Of a stretch of DNA of 64,000 bases, positions 14,972 through 24,239 are shown piece by piece. A program made the position numbers and the translations under genes. The notes under the pieces were generated by a model that was not told the origin of the DNA, ran no database searches, and saw nothing but the letters and a program-made list of their open reading frames with translations. The number at the start of each line of letters is the position of its first letter. Within the stretch, counting starts at the first letter, position 1. The DNA is taken from positions 434,001-498,000 of the forward strand of contig NZ_CP071182.1 of the NCBI RefSeq assembly GCF_017298635.1, given 5' to 3'. The DNA is from Paenalicyclobacillus mengziensis (GTDB lineage: Bacteria > Bacillota > Bacilli > Alicyclobacillales > Alicyclobacillaceae).

Positions 14972-16039
14972 ATGAGGTTCAACACGTCAAAGTTGAAGCG
15001 TCTGGACGACTTCTTGCAAAGTGAAGTGAACGCGCACAGGTTGCCAGGAGCTGTGTACGCACTAGGGATTGGCCCTGAGGTTGTACACCAACACGTCGTA
15101 GGCTACGCCGAGAATCTGCACGGAGTCATGCGGCCCATGAAAGCGGATACGATTTTCGATCTCGCCTCCCTAACCAAAGTCACCGCTGCACTGCCCTCGG
15201 TGTTGCAGCTCCTTGACCAGGGTTTGGTTCGCCTGAATGACTCTGTCGGGCTGTTTTTACCGCAATTTGCGGACGGAAACAAGTCATCGGTGACCATTCG
15301 GCATCTGCTGACCCACTCCTCCGGACTCATTTCTCACCGCAACTACTATGAATTGGCTTCATCCCGGGCCGAGTTGTTGAAGATGGTTGCCGGTGAGGCA
15401 CTCGATGTTGCACCGGACACAACTGTGGTGTACAGCGACCTCGGCTTTATCCTGCTCGCAGAGGTGGTGGAGGTCGTGACAGGACAGCGCATCGACGAGT
15501 ACGCTGCAGAACACGTCTTTGCCCCACTTGGCATGAGTGAAACGCTCTACTGCCCTGACGAGCGTCTACGAGCGAGGATTGCAGCGACAGAGGAGTTTTC
15601 AAACCTCGGTGTCAAGGTCGGTGTCGTCCACGACGAGAACACCTACGCGATGGGGGGCATCTCTGGACACGCAGGGCTGTTTGCGCCGCTTTCAGACATC
15701 ATCAAGTACACACAAATGTGGCTGTCCGGAGAAAATCCCGTGTTGTCTGAAGCTGTTCGCAAGGTGGCGGTTCGTTCCCACACAGACCACCTAAATGGAC
15801 ACCGCGGGCTTGGCTGGACCTGTCGGCACGATGCTTACGACCATATGGGCGACATGTGGCCAGAGACGGCTGTTGGACATACGGGATTTACGGGCACCAG
15901 CATCGCGTTCGATCCGGTGTCAAAGTTGTGGATGGTACTCTTGACCAATGACGTTCACTACGGACGCCAGAACAAGACCATTGTCCGTCTGCGCGGTCGC
16001 GTCCACAACATGGCGGCGGCAGCCTTGACTGACCTTTAG
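14972..16039 (+). CDS. beta-lactamase-fold serine hydrolase, possibly an AmiE-like muropeptide amidase
   Basis: A 355-residue class C beta-lactamase/penicillin-binding-protein superfamily enzyme. The nucleophile motif is S66-L-T-K69 (FDLASLTK), the second motif is Y-S-D (VVYSDLGF) and HTGFTGTS matches the third (H/K-T-G). HLLTHSSGL is a further superfamily segment. ATG 14972 follows GAGGGGGATAACA. There is no signal peptide. In B. subtilis the amidase AmiE (YbbE), of this superfamily, removes peptides from MurNAc next to NagZ and MurQ; the setting here makes a similar role plausible, but esterase or D-peptidase activity is possible. Confidence 0.85.
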   Translation: MRFNTSKLKRLDDFLQSEVNAHRLPGAVYALGIGPEVVHQHVVGYAENLHGVMRPMKADTIFDLASLTKVTAALPSVLQLLDQGLVRLNDSVGLFLPQFADGNKSSVTIRHLLTHSSGLISHRNYYELASSRAELLKMVAGEALDVAPDTTVVYSDLGFILLAEVVEVVTGQRIDEYAAEHVFAPLGMSETLYCPDERLRARIAATEEFSNLGVKVGVVHDENTYAMGGISGHAGLFAPLSDIIKYTQMWLSGENPVLSEAVRKVAVRSHTDHLNGHRGLGWTCRHDAYDHMGDMWPETAVGHTGFTGTSIAFDPVSKLWMVLLTNDVHYGRQNKTIVRLRGRVHNMAAAALTDL

Positions 16040-16169
16040 ACTGTGCGTGGTGAGGGGATGCGTGATTGGGGCAGACCCGGTTCGTTGTGCGGGGTGAGCC
16101 TGTGCGCAGGCGGCAACATGGAAGACAATTTTTTTGCTTTGAATTTCTGAGTAAGGTTGTGATAGCGAG

Positions 16170-17945
16170 ATGGGGTGTGATACCGAGATGGAACAAAAAG
16201 TGAAGACTTATTGGGGCGTTCGAATTCCAATGCGTGATGGGGTCCAGGTGGCGGCCGATGTGTACCTCCCACAAGGAGTTGCTTTAGACGTGTCGAGTCG
16301 AGGAGTGACACCGAACGAGGAGACAAAAGCCAGTTCTGCTGAACCTGGGCGTTTTCAATCTGGAACCGACCGGGTCCCAGCGATTGTCGTCAGAACCCCC
16401 TACGGCAGGAATACGGATGGCCATGTGGACCAAGGGCGTTATTTTGCAGCCCGCGGCTACGCACTCATTGTCGTTGACGTGCGCGGACGAGGGGATAGCG
16501 AAGGGACGTTCGTACCATACCGCGGAGAAGGCAAAGACGGGTACGACACCATAGAATGGGTTGCCGCACAGCCTTGGTGCACCGGACAGGTCGGGACGCT
16601 TGGCGGCAGTTATCTTGGGCGCATCCAGTGGCTGACTGCGCTGCACAAGCCCCCCCATTTGAAAGCCATGATTCCGATTGTCTCCCCGTCTGATCCGTTT
16701 GTTGAATGGCCTACCGGAACGCCCGATCCGATGCATGTATGTTGGCAGTTTTTGACATCAGACAGGATGCCGCAAAACATCAACCAGGTCAATTGGGACG
16801 AAGTTTACACCCATCTGCCGCTCATTACCATGGACGAGGCTGCAGGCAGGAAGATGCCGCTGTGGCGGGAGTTGTTTGATCATTGTTATTTGGACGAGTG
16901 GTGGAAAGAAGTTTGCTATCAAAACCGGTTTGATGAAATTGACCTTCCGGTCATGCACATTTCCGGTTGGTATGACGATGAGCAAATCGGAACGCCGCTG
17001 AACTATGCCGGGATGGCGAAGTCCGCACCCAGTGAGGAAGCCAGACGGGCGGGTCGGCTCATTATGGGACCGTGGGGACATAATGTGAACGCCTCGACAA
17101 AAGTTGGCGCTTTAGATTTTGGGCCGAATGCCCTCATCGACCTTCGCGGTCGACAACTCTCCTTCTTCGACCACTGGCTGAAAGGCGAACAGAACGGAGT
17201 GGACGAGGAGACCCCGGTTTCAATTTTTGTGATGGGTAAAAACGAATGGCGGCAAGAAGCCGAGTGGCCACTGGCTCGAACGAAGTACACGCCGATGTAT
17301 TTCCACAGCAATGGCAACGCAAACAGCCGGTTTGGGGACGGCAGTCTGTCGCCTTTTCAACCGGACCAAGAATGTGTCGACAAATACCTCTATGACCCCG
17401 CTCATCCGGTTCCGTTCTTAACAGAACCAACATCTTCACAAATCGGTGGGCCGGACGATTACAGCGCGGTGCATCGTCGTGACGATGTGCTCGTCTACAG
17501 TAGTGAGCCACTCAAGGACGAACTGGAAGTGACCGGCCCCGTAAAAGTAGAGCTTTACGCAGCGACTTCTGCATCCGACACAGACTTTATGGCCCAATTG
17601 CACGACGTCTGGCCAAACGGGTACGCCCAGCGACTATGTGACGGAATGGTTCGCGTCCGCTTTCGAAAGGGGATGGATCAGCCGGAGTTGGTAGAACCCG
17701 GCACCATCGTGCGCTACGAAATCGATTGCTGGAATACGTCCCATGTCTTTTTGCCGGGGCATCGAATTGCTGTTCACATCACTTCGAGTGCCTTTCCAAA
17801 GTACGACCGCAACCCCAATACCGATGAGCCTCTAGGGCTCACGGCCCGGTTTGAGACAGCCGAGCAAACGGTGTTTCATGATGCAGAGCATCCATCGGCC
17901 ATCATCCTGCCGGTGATACCTGGAAAAGCACCCAATGAACAGTAA
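16170..17945 (+). CDS. CocE/NonD-family (S15) alpha/beta hydrolase, X-Pro dipeptidyl-peptidase-like
   Basis: A 591-residue hydrolase with the family layout: an alpha/beta catalytic domain starting VRIPMRDGVQVAADVYLP, RTPYGRN and VDVRGRGDSEG, the nucleophile Ser in GTLGGSYLGR, a cap domain, the His in MGPWGHNVN, and a C-terminal jelly-roll domain (GPVKVELYAATSASDTDFMAQLHDV). Members cleave dipeptides before or after proline, or esters and acylated amines. There is no signal peptide. Start codons at 16170 or 16188 are both possible; neither has a strong ribosome site. It lies between a muropeptide hydrolase and a peptide importer, so a peptidase role fits, by context only. Confidence 0.85.
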   Translation: MGCDTEMEQKVKTYWGVRIPMRDGVQVAADVYLPQGVALDVSSRGVTPNEETKASSAEPGRFQSGTDRVPAIVVRTPYGRNTDGHVDQGRYFAARGYALIVVDVRGRGDSEGTFVPYRGEGKDGYDTIEWVAAQPWCTGQVGTLGGSYLGRIQWLTALHKPPHLKAMIPIVSPSDPFVEWPTGTPDPMHVCWQFLTSDRMPQNINQVNWDEVYTHLPLITMDEAAGRKMPLWRELFDHCYLDEWWKEVCYQNRFDEIDLPVMHISGWYDDEQIGTPLNYAGMAKSAPSEEARRAGRLIMGPWGHNVNASTKVGALDFGPNALIDLRGRQLSFFDHWLKGEQNGVDEETPVSIFVMGKNEWRQEAEWPLARTKYTPMYFHSNGNANSRFGDGSLSPFQPDQECVDKYLYDPAHPVPFLTEPTSSQIGGPDDYSAVHRRDDVLVYSSEPLKDELEVTGPVKVELYAATSASDTDFMAQLHDVWPNGYAQRLCDGMVRVRFRKGMDQPELVEPGTIVRYEIDCWNTSHVFLPGHRIAVHITSSAFPKYDRNPNTDEPLGLTARFETAEQTVFHDAEHPSAIILPVIPGKAPNEQ

Positions 17946-18379
17946 AACACGTGAACAGTAGAAGACGTAAACAAAAAACACGCTAATAATTATTTAGATT
18001 CTTACTGAACTGTATGAAATGATTTTCCGTATGTCTTGTGTGAAATAATTTACCATATCCATGGCTGGATGGTTGTTGCCTACAGGGTCTGTTATCGTTT
18101 CTATTCAAAGTGGTACGTGCCTTGCGGAGAGAAATGAGCCACCTTCTCTCCCGAGGTTCACGTGAGGATTGTGACATCTAAATGATTTTTTATTTCACTC
18201 TATTGTAAAAACAGCAAAATAGTATATCATTGTTTCAGGAAATCTATTGAGCCTCTGAGAAACAGCTTTAGGGCAGTGTCCGTTCGTGTCATTGCTTTTG
18301 AATTCCTTGATGAAAGCACTTACAGACACGAATGATTTGTTCTTCGTTTCAATCAGAACTGATAAAAGGGGGAAATGCA
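17946..18379. other. 434-base intergenic region
   Basis: Holds a strong hairpin at 18115-18163, an AT-rich stretch after it, and the ribosome site of the next gene (AAAAGGGGG near 18362). Right after the preceding stop, AACAGTAAAACACGTGAACAGTAGAAGACGTAAACA is an imperfect duplication. No convincing promoter or ORF was seen. Confidence 0.5.
18115..18163. other. long stem-loop in intergenic region
   Basis: Outer arms ACGTG/CACGT and inner arms GGAGAGAA/TTCTCTCC with a 10-base loop, joined by imperfect pairing. The nearest T-run on the plus strand starts about 25 bases later (18185), so a simple terminator is not clear; it may be an mRNA end or leader structure. Confidence 0.5.
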
Positions 18380-20224
18380 ATGAAGAGAGCCGCACTCTTG
18401 GCTGTACTGGCAACAGCTGGCGCTGGGTTATTGGTTGTGGGATGTGGAGGTACAACTTCAAACGGCACCAATGCAGCCGCAAACACGTCTGGTGGAACTT
18501 CTGCAAAGCAGGCCGTCTTTACAACCATTGATGAAAACCATGCCATCACGGCTGGCGCGCCACTGAATCCATTCAACGCCAATGGCAACACGTTTCTGGG
18601 TTACGATGTGTATCAACTCGGCTGGTCAAAGAACTCCGCGACGAATGTCAATGCTTTCTATCCGGGCCTCGCGGCAAGTTGGACCGTCAACTCTGCCGGT
18701 ACAAAAGTCACCGTAACGCTGCAACCAAATGCCAAGTGGTCTGATGGCACTCCCGTGACTGCAAACGACATCAAGACGTCCATGGCGATTGCATTTACGC
18801 AGGGGAACGCGCAGGCATTCTACCTCGGGTCCGTCAAGACCATTGGCAGCAACCAGGTGGAGTTTGACGAACTTCCCGGCCAGCACTACAACCTGTTCTT
18901 GGCCAACATCCTCGAGCAAGCGATTGTCCCAGCTTCTGTCTACGGGAGTCAACTGCCGAGCAACATCTGGACCATCATTGACCAGGCCAATTATCAAGGC
19001 ACAAATCCGACCAAAGTTGCCGCTGCGAAGTCAGCCAATAGCCAACTGACAGCAATCGGTAAAAAGATTGCCAGTTTTTCTCCGGCAAAAGACGTGTCTG
19101 CGGGTCCGTTCGTGGTCAAGAGCCTGAACCCAGGTGAAGCTGTACTTACCAAAAACCCGTATTTTTACAATGCGTCGAATGTCAAGGTGGACCAGGTTGT
19201 GTTTAGAAATTACACTGGCAACCAGCAGATTTGGAACTACTTAATTGGCGGTCAGCTTGACGCCGCTCCGTTTACAGCCATGCCTTCAGACATTATGACG
19301 AAGATTTTGGCAACGAAGAGCAATCAGAAGGTCGTCTCTCCTTCCTACGTTGCGGCTGCACTGGCATTCAACGAAAGCACCTATCCGTATAACATGCTTC
19401 AGGTTCGGCAGGCTCTCGCCTATATCATCAACAGAAATGCGGTGCAGAAAGTCGCTGAACCGGCAGTGGGTACGGTCGACAACTATACCGACGGAATGGT
19501 CAACGCAGCCACGCAGAGTTGGCTGACTTCCTCACAAATCAGCCAAATGCACAAATACGCATACAACACTGCGAAGGCAACACAGTTGCTGCAACAAGCA
19601 GGCTTCAAGAAACAGGGCAATCAGTGGATTATGCCAAACGGTAAACCGTGGACAGCAACCATCTACACGGTCAATGGATTTAACGACTGGATTGAAGCAG
19701 CCAAGGTGATGTCGACGGAGATGTCGAGCTTTGGTATCCAAACTTCTCCGCAGATGATTAGCAGCTATCCCCAATATCTAAAGGAACTCGCCGCGGGAAA
19801 ATACGCGATTGGCTTCTGGCTCGACGCACTTGGTCCTGCTGCCTACAATACCTACGCTCGGATTTACGGCGTACCTGACGGTTATAACATTGTCGGGGGC
19901 AAGTTGGTTCACTATCCTGCCAGTGACACAACCAAGGGTAACTGGATTGGGCTGCCGCAGACGGTCAAGCTTCCGGATGGTACCACGGTCAACCCTGGTC
20001 AACTCACGAACTCGCTCAACAGTCTCAGCCAAGCCCAGCAAAAGCCAGTGGTACAGCAACTCGCTTTAGCGACGAACGAAAACGTACCGCTGATTGAGCT
20101 GTGGGACTACATCAACGTCCAGTTCGTAAACAACTCCCGCTTTACGGACTTCCCGACCAGCCCTGGCATGCTCGACAATCCTCCGGGAGTGTGGATTGGG
20201 TCCGGCTACGTTCAGCCTAAATGA
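18380..20224 (+). CDS. peptide ABC transporter substrate-binding lipoprotein (family 5), system 2
   Basis: A 614-residue binding protein with lipobox LLVVGC near residue 20 and a Thr/Ser/Ala-rich linker after the lipidated Cys. The SBP_bac_5 hallmark LQPNAKWSDGTPVTANDIKTSMA is present. It is larger than system 1's protein and has an AKKASFSPAKDVSAGPFVV-like pseudo-repeat region, typical of oligopeptide rather than dipeptide binders. ATG 18380 follows AAAAGGGGGAAA. It starts the only complete importer in the window (binding protein, two permeases, two ATPases) and MurQ follows in the same direction, which points to muropeptide uptake, by inference. Confidence 0.9.
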   Translation: MKRAALLAVLATAGAGLLVVGCGGTTSNGTNAAANTSGGTSAKQAVFTTIDENHAITAGAPLNPFNANGNTFLGYDVYQLGWSKNSATNVNAFYPGLAASWTVNSAGTKVTVTLQPNAKWSDGTPVTANDIKTSMAIAFTQGNAQAFYLGSVKTIGSNQVEFDELPGQHYNLFLANILEQAIVPASVYGSQLPSNIWTIIDQANYQGTNPTKVAAAKSANSQLTAIGKKIASFSPAKDVSAGPFVVKSLNPGEAVLTKNPYFYNASNVKVDQVVFRNYTGNQQIWNYLIGGQLDAAPFTAMPSDIMTKILATKSNQKVVSPSYVAAALAFNESTYPYNMLQVRQALAYIINRNAVQKVAEPAVGTVDNYTDGMVNAATQSWLTSSQISQMHKYAYNTAKATQLLQQAGFKKQGNQWIMPNGKPWTATIYTVNGFNDWIEAAKVMSTEMSSFGIQTSPQMISSYPQYLKELAAGKYAIGFWLDALGPAAYNTYARIYGVPDGYNIVGGKLVHYPASDTTKGNWIGLPQTVKLPDGTTVNPGQLTNSLNSLSQAQQKPVVQQLALATNENVPLIELWDYINVQFVNNSRFTDFPTSPGMLDNPPGVWIGSGYVQPK

Positions 20225-20279
20225 GGTTTGTGCCTCGTCACTTTAGTCTTGCAATGTTACGCAAGTGGGGGTCGATAGG

Positions 20280-21272
20280 ATGAACCGAGTTCTCATCAGA
20301 CTTGCCCAAAAGGTGATAGCGGGAATCATCATGGTACTCGTCGTGGCATCTCTGACGTTTTTTCTCGTCCGCTTGATGCCGGGCGATCCGGTGGCGGCAG
20401 AGTACGACAAACTGGTCATGAATGGCATGAACCCGACACAGGCCATGTCTCAGGTTCGCGTCATGTATGGATTCATTCCGCATCAACCGTTGTGGCAACA
20501 GTATCTACACTATCTCAATGAGTTAGTGCACTTTAACCTTGGTCAGTCCATTTCCTACGAAGGGGTACCCGTGCTGCATATCATCCTTGCCGGGGCCCCC
20601 TGGACCCTCGTTTTGGTCTTTACGGGGTTGGTGGTTAGTTTCGTTATCGGTGTTCTCGCCGGAGTCATCGCTGCGGTCAAGCGCTCGTCGCCAATCGGCA
20701 ACATTTTGTCTGTGACCGGATCGTTACTTCACGGTATTCCGCAATTTGTCATGGGGCTTCTGTTGGCGTATTTGTTCGCAACCGTGTGGGCGATTTTCCC
20801 ATTCGGATCACCGTATAACGCTGAGTACACACCGGGACTCAATTGGCCCTTCATCTCATCCATCATTCGTCATGCGATTTTGCCTGTTGCCACGTATGCA
20901 CTCTCTAGTTACGGCGGCTGGCTTTTGACGATGAAGTCAAGTGTGATTACAGTACTCGGGGATGACTTTATTTTGGCGTCGGAAGTTCGCGGTATCAAAC
21001 CGCGCATTCGAACAGGCTATATCGCGCATAACGCGATTCTACCGCTGTTTACCATTCTGACGCTGTCGATTGGTTTTATGTTTGGCGGTTCCGTCTTCAT
21101 TGAGCAAATTTTCGACTATCCTGGACTCGGTCAATTGCTGGTGACTTCGATTGGAGTCCGTGATTATCCGCTGATGAGCGGTGCATTTCTCTTAATTACC
21201 GTCGGGGTCATTGTCGCCAACATCGTGACAGACCTGCTCTATTCTGTCGTTGACCCGCGGATTCGGAGGTGA
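20280..21272 (+). CDS. peptide ABC transporter permease, DppB type, system 2
   Basis: A 330-residue membrane protein. The N-terminal helix is followed by VRLMPGDPVAAEYDK; the EAA loop is DFILASEVRGIKPRIRTGYIAHNAILPLFT and the C-terminal segment GGSVFIEQIFDYPGLGQL is typical of DppB. The start at ATG 20280 is preceded by TGGGGGT; a start at 20265 is less well placed. Its stop overlaps a GTG of the next gene. Confidence 0.9.
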   Translation: MNRVLIRLAQKVIAGIIMVLVVASLTFFLVRLMPGDPVAAEYDKLVMNGMNPTQAMSQVRVMYGFIPHQPLWQQYLHYLNELVHFNLGQSISYEGVPVLHIILAGAPWTLVLVFTGLVVSFVIGVLAGVIAAVKRSSPIGNILSVTGSLLHGIPQFVMGLLLAYLFATVWAIFPFGSPYNAEYTPGLNWPFISSIIRHAILPVATYALSSYGGWLLTMKSSVITVLGDDFILASEVRGIKPRIRTGYIAHNAILPLFTILTLSIGFMFGGSVFIEQIFDYPGLGQLLVTSIGVRDYPLMSGAFLLITVGVIVANIVTDLLYSVVDPRIRR

Positions 21273-21277
21273 GCCAG

Positions 21278-22195
21278 ATGCAGACGAACACTATGAACTC
21301 TACCCCGTCCGCGCCGCGAAAACAACGCCATGTCGGTCGCGTTACCTTTTGGCAGACTGCGTGGCGTTCTACTGTCCGAAAACCCGGCCGTCTAATTGGC
21401 CTGTTCATTATTGTCGTGTTTGTCTTCATGGCCGTTTTTGGCCCACTGATTTACCCGAAGAATCTCCCGATCGATCCGAATGCCATTTACGCTGCCCCAA
21501 GCTTGAAACACCCCCTGGGTACCGATTTTGAAGGTACGGATAACTTGGCTCTGGTGGTTCAGGGAGCCCGGTACGTCCTCTCAGCTGCGGCTTTGGGTGC
21601 GCTGTTCACGGTGGTTTTCGGCACTGTCTTGGGTTTGGTCTCCGGATACTTTCTTGGTAAGACGGACGCCATCATCATGCGGATTACAGACCTCTTTCTG
21701 ACTGTCCCAACGTTTCCGTTGCTGGTCGTTCTTGCGACCGTCTGGAACTTTGGAAGTCCTTTGGCGATGGGCTTCGTCCTCGGTATTACCGGTTGGGGTG
21801 GCCTGGCGCGCGCTGTCCGGTCTCAGACACTTTCCTTGCGCGAACGCGGATTTATTGAGTCGGCACGGAGCTTAGGGTTATCTCCTTGGCATATCCTGTT
21901 TCGTGAGATATTGCCGAATGTGGGTTCCTATATCGCGATGAACCTGCTCCTCGGCATTACAGGCAGCATTTATGCAGAGGTTGGTCTGTTCTTCCTAGGT
22001 GTTCTTCCCTTCCACGTCAATAACTGGGGTGTCATGTTGAACCTCGCCGTCTTCTCAGGCGGTGCCATGCAAAGCGCACAAGCATTGCCGTATCTCTTGT
22101 CCCCGCTTGTTGCACTGTTGCTTTTGACGCTCGGAATTGTGCTGTTCCTCGATGCTGTTGATGAGATGTTCAATCCGCGGTTGAAGGAGGTTTAG
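21278..22195 (+). CDS. peptide ABC transporter permease, DppC type, system 2
   Basis: A 305-residue partner permease with HPLGTDFEGTDNLALVVQGAR (DppC periplasmic signature, slightly changed from LGTDxxGRD) and the EAA loop GFIESARSLGLSPWHILFREILPNV. ATG 21278 has GGAGG eight bases upstream; a GTG at 21269 overlaps the previous stop (GTGA) and is an alternative. AGGAGG for the next gene lies in its last codons. Confidence 0.9.
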   Translation: MQTNTMNSTPSAPRKQRHVGRVTFWQTAWRSTVRKPGRLIGLFIIVVFVFMAVFGPLIYPKNLPIDPNAIYAAPSLKHPLGTDFEGTDNLALVVQGARYVLSAAALGALFTVVFGTVLGLVSGYFLGKTDAIIMRITDLFLTVPTFPLLVVLATVWNFGSPLAMGFVLGITGWGGLARAVRSQTLSLRERGFIESARSLGLSPWHILFREILPNVGSYIAMNLLLGITGSIYAEVGLFFLGVLPFHVNNWGVMLNLAVFSGGAMQSAQALPYLLSPLVALLLLTLGIVLFLDAVDEMFNPRLKEV

Positions 22196-22199
22196 GCTG

Positions 22200-23204
22200 A
22201 TGAACGCACGAGTTGAAAGCATCCCCGCAGCAAAAGTGGCTGTAGCCGTCAGAGGCCTGAACGTGGTGTACTCCACCAACGCCGGGGAGATACCCGCTGT
22301 CAACAACGTCGACATCGATATTCTTGCTGGAAAGATTACTGGCATCATTGGCGAATCCGGGTCAGGCAAGTCGACCCTGATGATGGGTGTCATGAATGCC
22401 ATCAATAAACCCGGCCGCATTACATCGGGCTCCGTCCTGGTGGATGGAGTTGGAGACATGCTGAAGCTGGACAAGGAGCGTCAGCGAAAGGCACGCGGCA
22501 AGGACATGGGATTCGTCTTTCAGGCAGCCCAAAACTCGTTGAATCCACTGCGCAGGATAGGCAATCAGGTACTTGACCTCGGGCGCTCCCACAACGTCAA
22601 AGACCTTCGGGCCCTGATTCGCAGGGCCAAGGAACTCCTGACACGACTTGGCCTCGACGCCGATAGGGTGTTAGCCTCCTACCAGCATGAATTGTCGGGT
22701 GGTATGCGTCAGCGCGTTGGGATTATGTTTGCTCTCGTACTCGATGCCCGTATTGTCATTCTCGACGAAGCGACGACGGCGCTTGATATGTTATCACAAG
22801 CTTCAGTTCTGGAGATTGTCCGCGAGTTGCACGAAGAACGAGGACTCACGACTATCCTCATCACTCACGATATGGGTGTCGTGGCCGACCTTGCCGATCG
22901 TGTGGCAGTCATGTACGGCGGCGAGATTGTCGAACAGGGCTCGACGGAAGAATTGCTGAGAAAACCGAAGCACCCTTATACACAGGGCTTGATTGGTGCC
23001 ATTCCACGCATCACGGGAGACATCGACCTGGCTGTCCCGCTAAAGGGGAGCCCGCCAGATGTAAAAACGTATATGCAACCAGGGTGCCTGTTTGCAGGCC
23101 GGTGTCCACTCGTCATGGATAAATGCCGTACGGAACGCCCAACAAGCCGCAAACTGGCCTCAGGGCGAGATGTCTCATGTTTTCGGGTGAGTGACGATGA
23201 TTGA
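22200..23204 (+). CDS. peptide ABC transporter ATP-binding protein, DppD type
   Basis: A 334-residue ATPase with Walker A GESGSGKST, Q-loop region FVFQAAQNSLNPLRRIG, signature ELSGGMRQRV, Walker B ARIVILDEATTALD and the switch His in LITHDMG. The C-terminal oligopeptide-type extension ends in a cysteine cluster (PGCLFAGRCPLVMDKC), which in this family can hold an iron-sulfur cluster or metal. It overlaps the start of the second ATPase gene. Confidence 0.93.
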   Translation: MNARVESIPAAKVAVAVRGLNVVYSTNAGEIPAVNNVDIDILAGKITGIIGESGSGKSTLMMGVMNAINKPGRITSGSVLVDGVGDMLKLDKERQRKARGKDMGFVFQAAQNSLNPLRRIGNQVLDLGRSHNVKDLRALIRRAKELLTRLGLDADRVLASYQHELSGGMRQRVGIMFALVLDARIVILDEATTALDMLSQASVLEIVRELHEERGLTTILITHDMGVVADLADRVAVMYGGEIVEQGSTEELLRKPKHPYTQGLIGAIPRITGDIDLAVPLKGSPPDVKTYMQPGCLFAGRCPLVMDKCRTERPTSRKLASGRDVSCFRVSDDD

Positions 23205-24189
23205 AGTAAAAGACCTAAAAAAGACGTACGCTGGGCGTGGATCCGATACGGTCGTTCAAGCACTTCGCGGTGTAAGCTTTGAGATTCAAAACGGGGGAGC
23301 CTTGTCTTTTATCGGTGAGTCGGGATGCGGCAAAACGACCGTGGGACGGATTTTGACAGGACTTGAGACGCCCACCGCTGGCACGATTCTTTGGAATGGT
23401 CAGGACGTCTACAAGATGAAGGCAAAAGACAAGAAAGAGGTCTTTCGCAAGGTACAACTGATTCATCAAGACCCGTATCAGGCGCTCAACCCTGCAAGGA
23501 CCATTGAACAGGCTCTGGTTGACCCTTTAAAAGTCATGGCCAAGAAAAAAGGCCATGATGGTTCATGGATAGAGAGCCGAGTGACGGAACTTCTGACTTT
23601 GGTGGGACTTGACCCGGCTACGGTCATGTACAAATACCCGCATATGTTATCAGGTGGGCAAAGGCAGCGCGTCGTCATCGCCCGAGCGTTGACGGTGGAA
23701 CCTGAAGTCTTAGTGGCTGATGAAGCCGTATCGATGATTGACGTCTCACTTCGGCTCGGGATTCTAAAATTGCTCCGGGATTTGCGGCAAAACTTGAACA
23801 TTTCTCTGCTATTTATCACCCACGATGTAGCAGCGGCCCGCTACGTCGGAACAAATGGCGAGATTTATGTCATTTATAAGGGTCTTGTTGCAGAAAAAGC
23901 AACCACTGATGACATCATTCTTCGTCCGAAGCACCCCTATTCACAGGCACTGCTGAGTGCAGTACCGGTTTTGAAGGGGATTGAGGTACCGGGCCCGGAA
24001 CGGTTTATCCCAGTCAAAGAAATGGATCAGAACGATCAGACTGACGCTGGTTGTCTGTTTGCACCCCGATGTCCTTTTGCACAGGACGTCTGTAAAGCAG
24101 AGCGACCGCAGTTGACTGGCCAAGGACACGACTTTGCGTGCCATTTCCCAGTTGAGAGGCATGTTGTCGCAACGCAGGTAGAGGCCTAA
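23197..24189 (+). CDS. peptide ABC transporter ATP-binding protein, DppF type
   Basis: A 330-residue ATPase: Walker A GESGCGKTT, LIHQDPYQALNP, signature MLSGGQRQRV, Walker B PEVLVADEAVSMID and switch LFITHDVA. The C-terminal OppF-type extension has the Cys cluster CLFAPRCPFAQDVCKAE. The ATG overlaps the end of the DppD-type gene by 8 bases. Together the two proteins form the motor of system 2, and they are the only peptide-importer ATPases in the window, so they may also serve systems 1 and 3. Confidence 0.93.
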   Translation: MIEVKDLKKTYAGRGSDTVVQALRGVSFEIQNGGALSFIGESGCGKTTVGRILTGLETPTAGTILWNGQDVYKMKAKDKKEVFRKVQLIHQDPYQALNPARTIEQALVDPLKVMAKKKGHDGSWIESRVTELLTLVGLDPATVMYKYPHMLSGGQRQRVVIARALTVEPEVLVADEAVSMIDVSLRLGILKLLRDLRQNLNISLLFITHDVAAARYVGTNGEIYVIYKGLVAEKATTDDIILRPKHPYSQALLSAVPVLKGIEVPGPERFIPVKEMDQNDQTDAGCLFAPRCPFAQDVCKAERPQLTGQGHDFACHFPVERHVVATQVEA

Positions 24190-24239
24190 CCAAAAACGGA
24201 TGGAGTCTACCGAGATTAGAGTAGGGAGTGGGTTGTGGT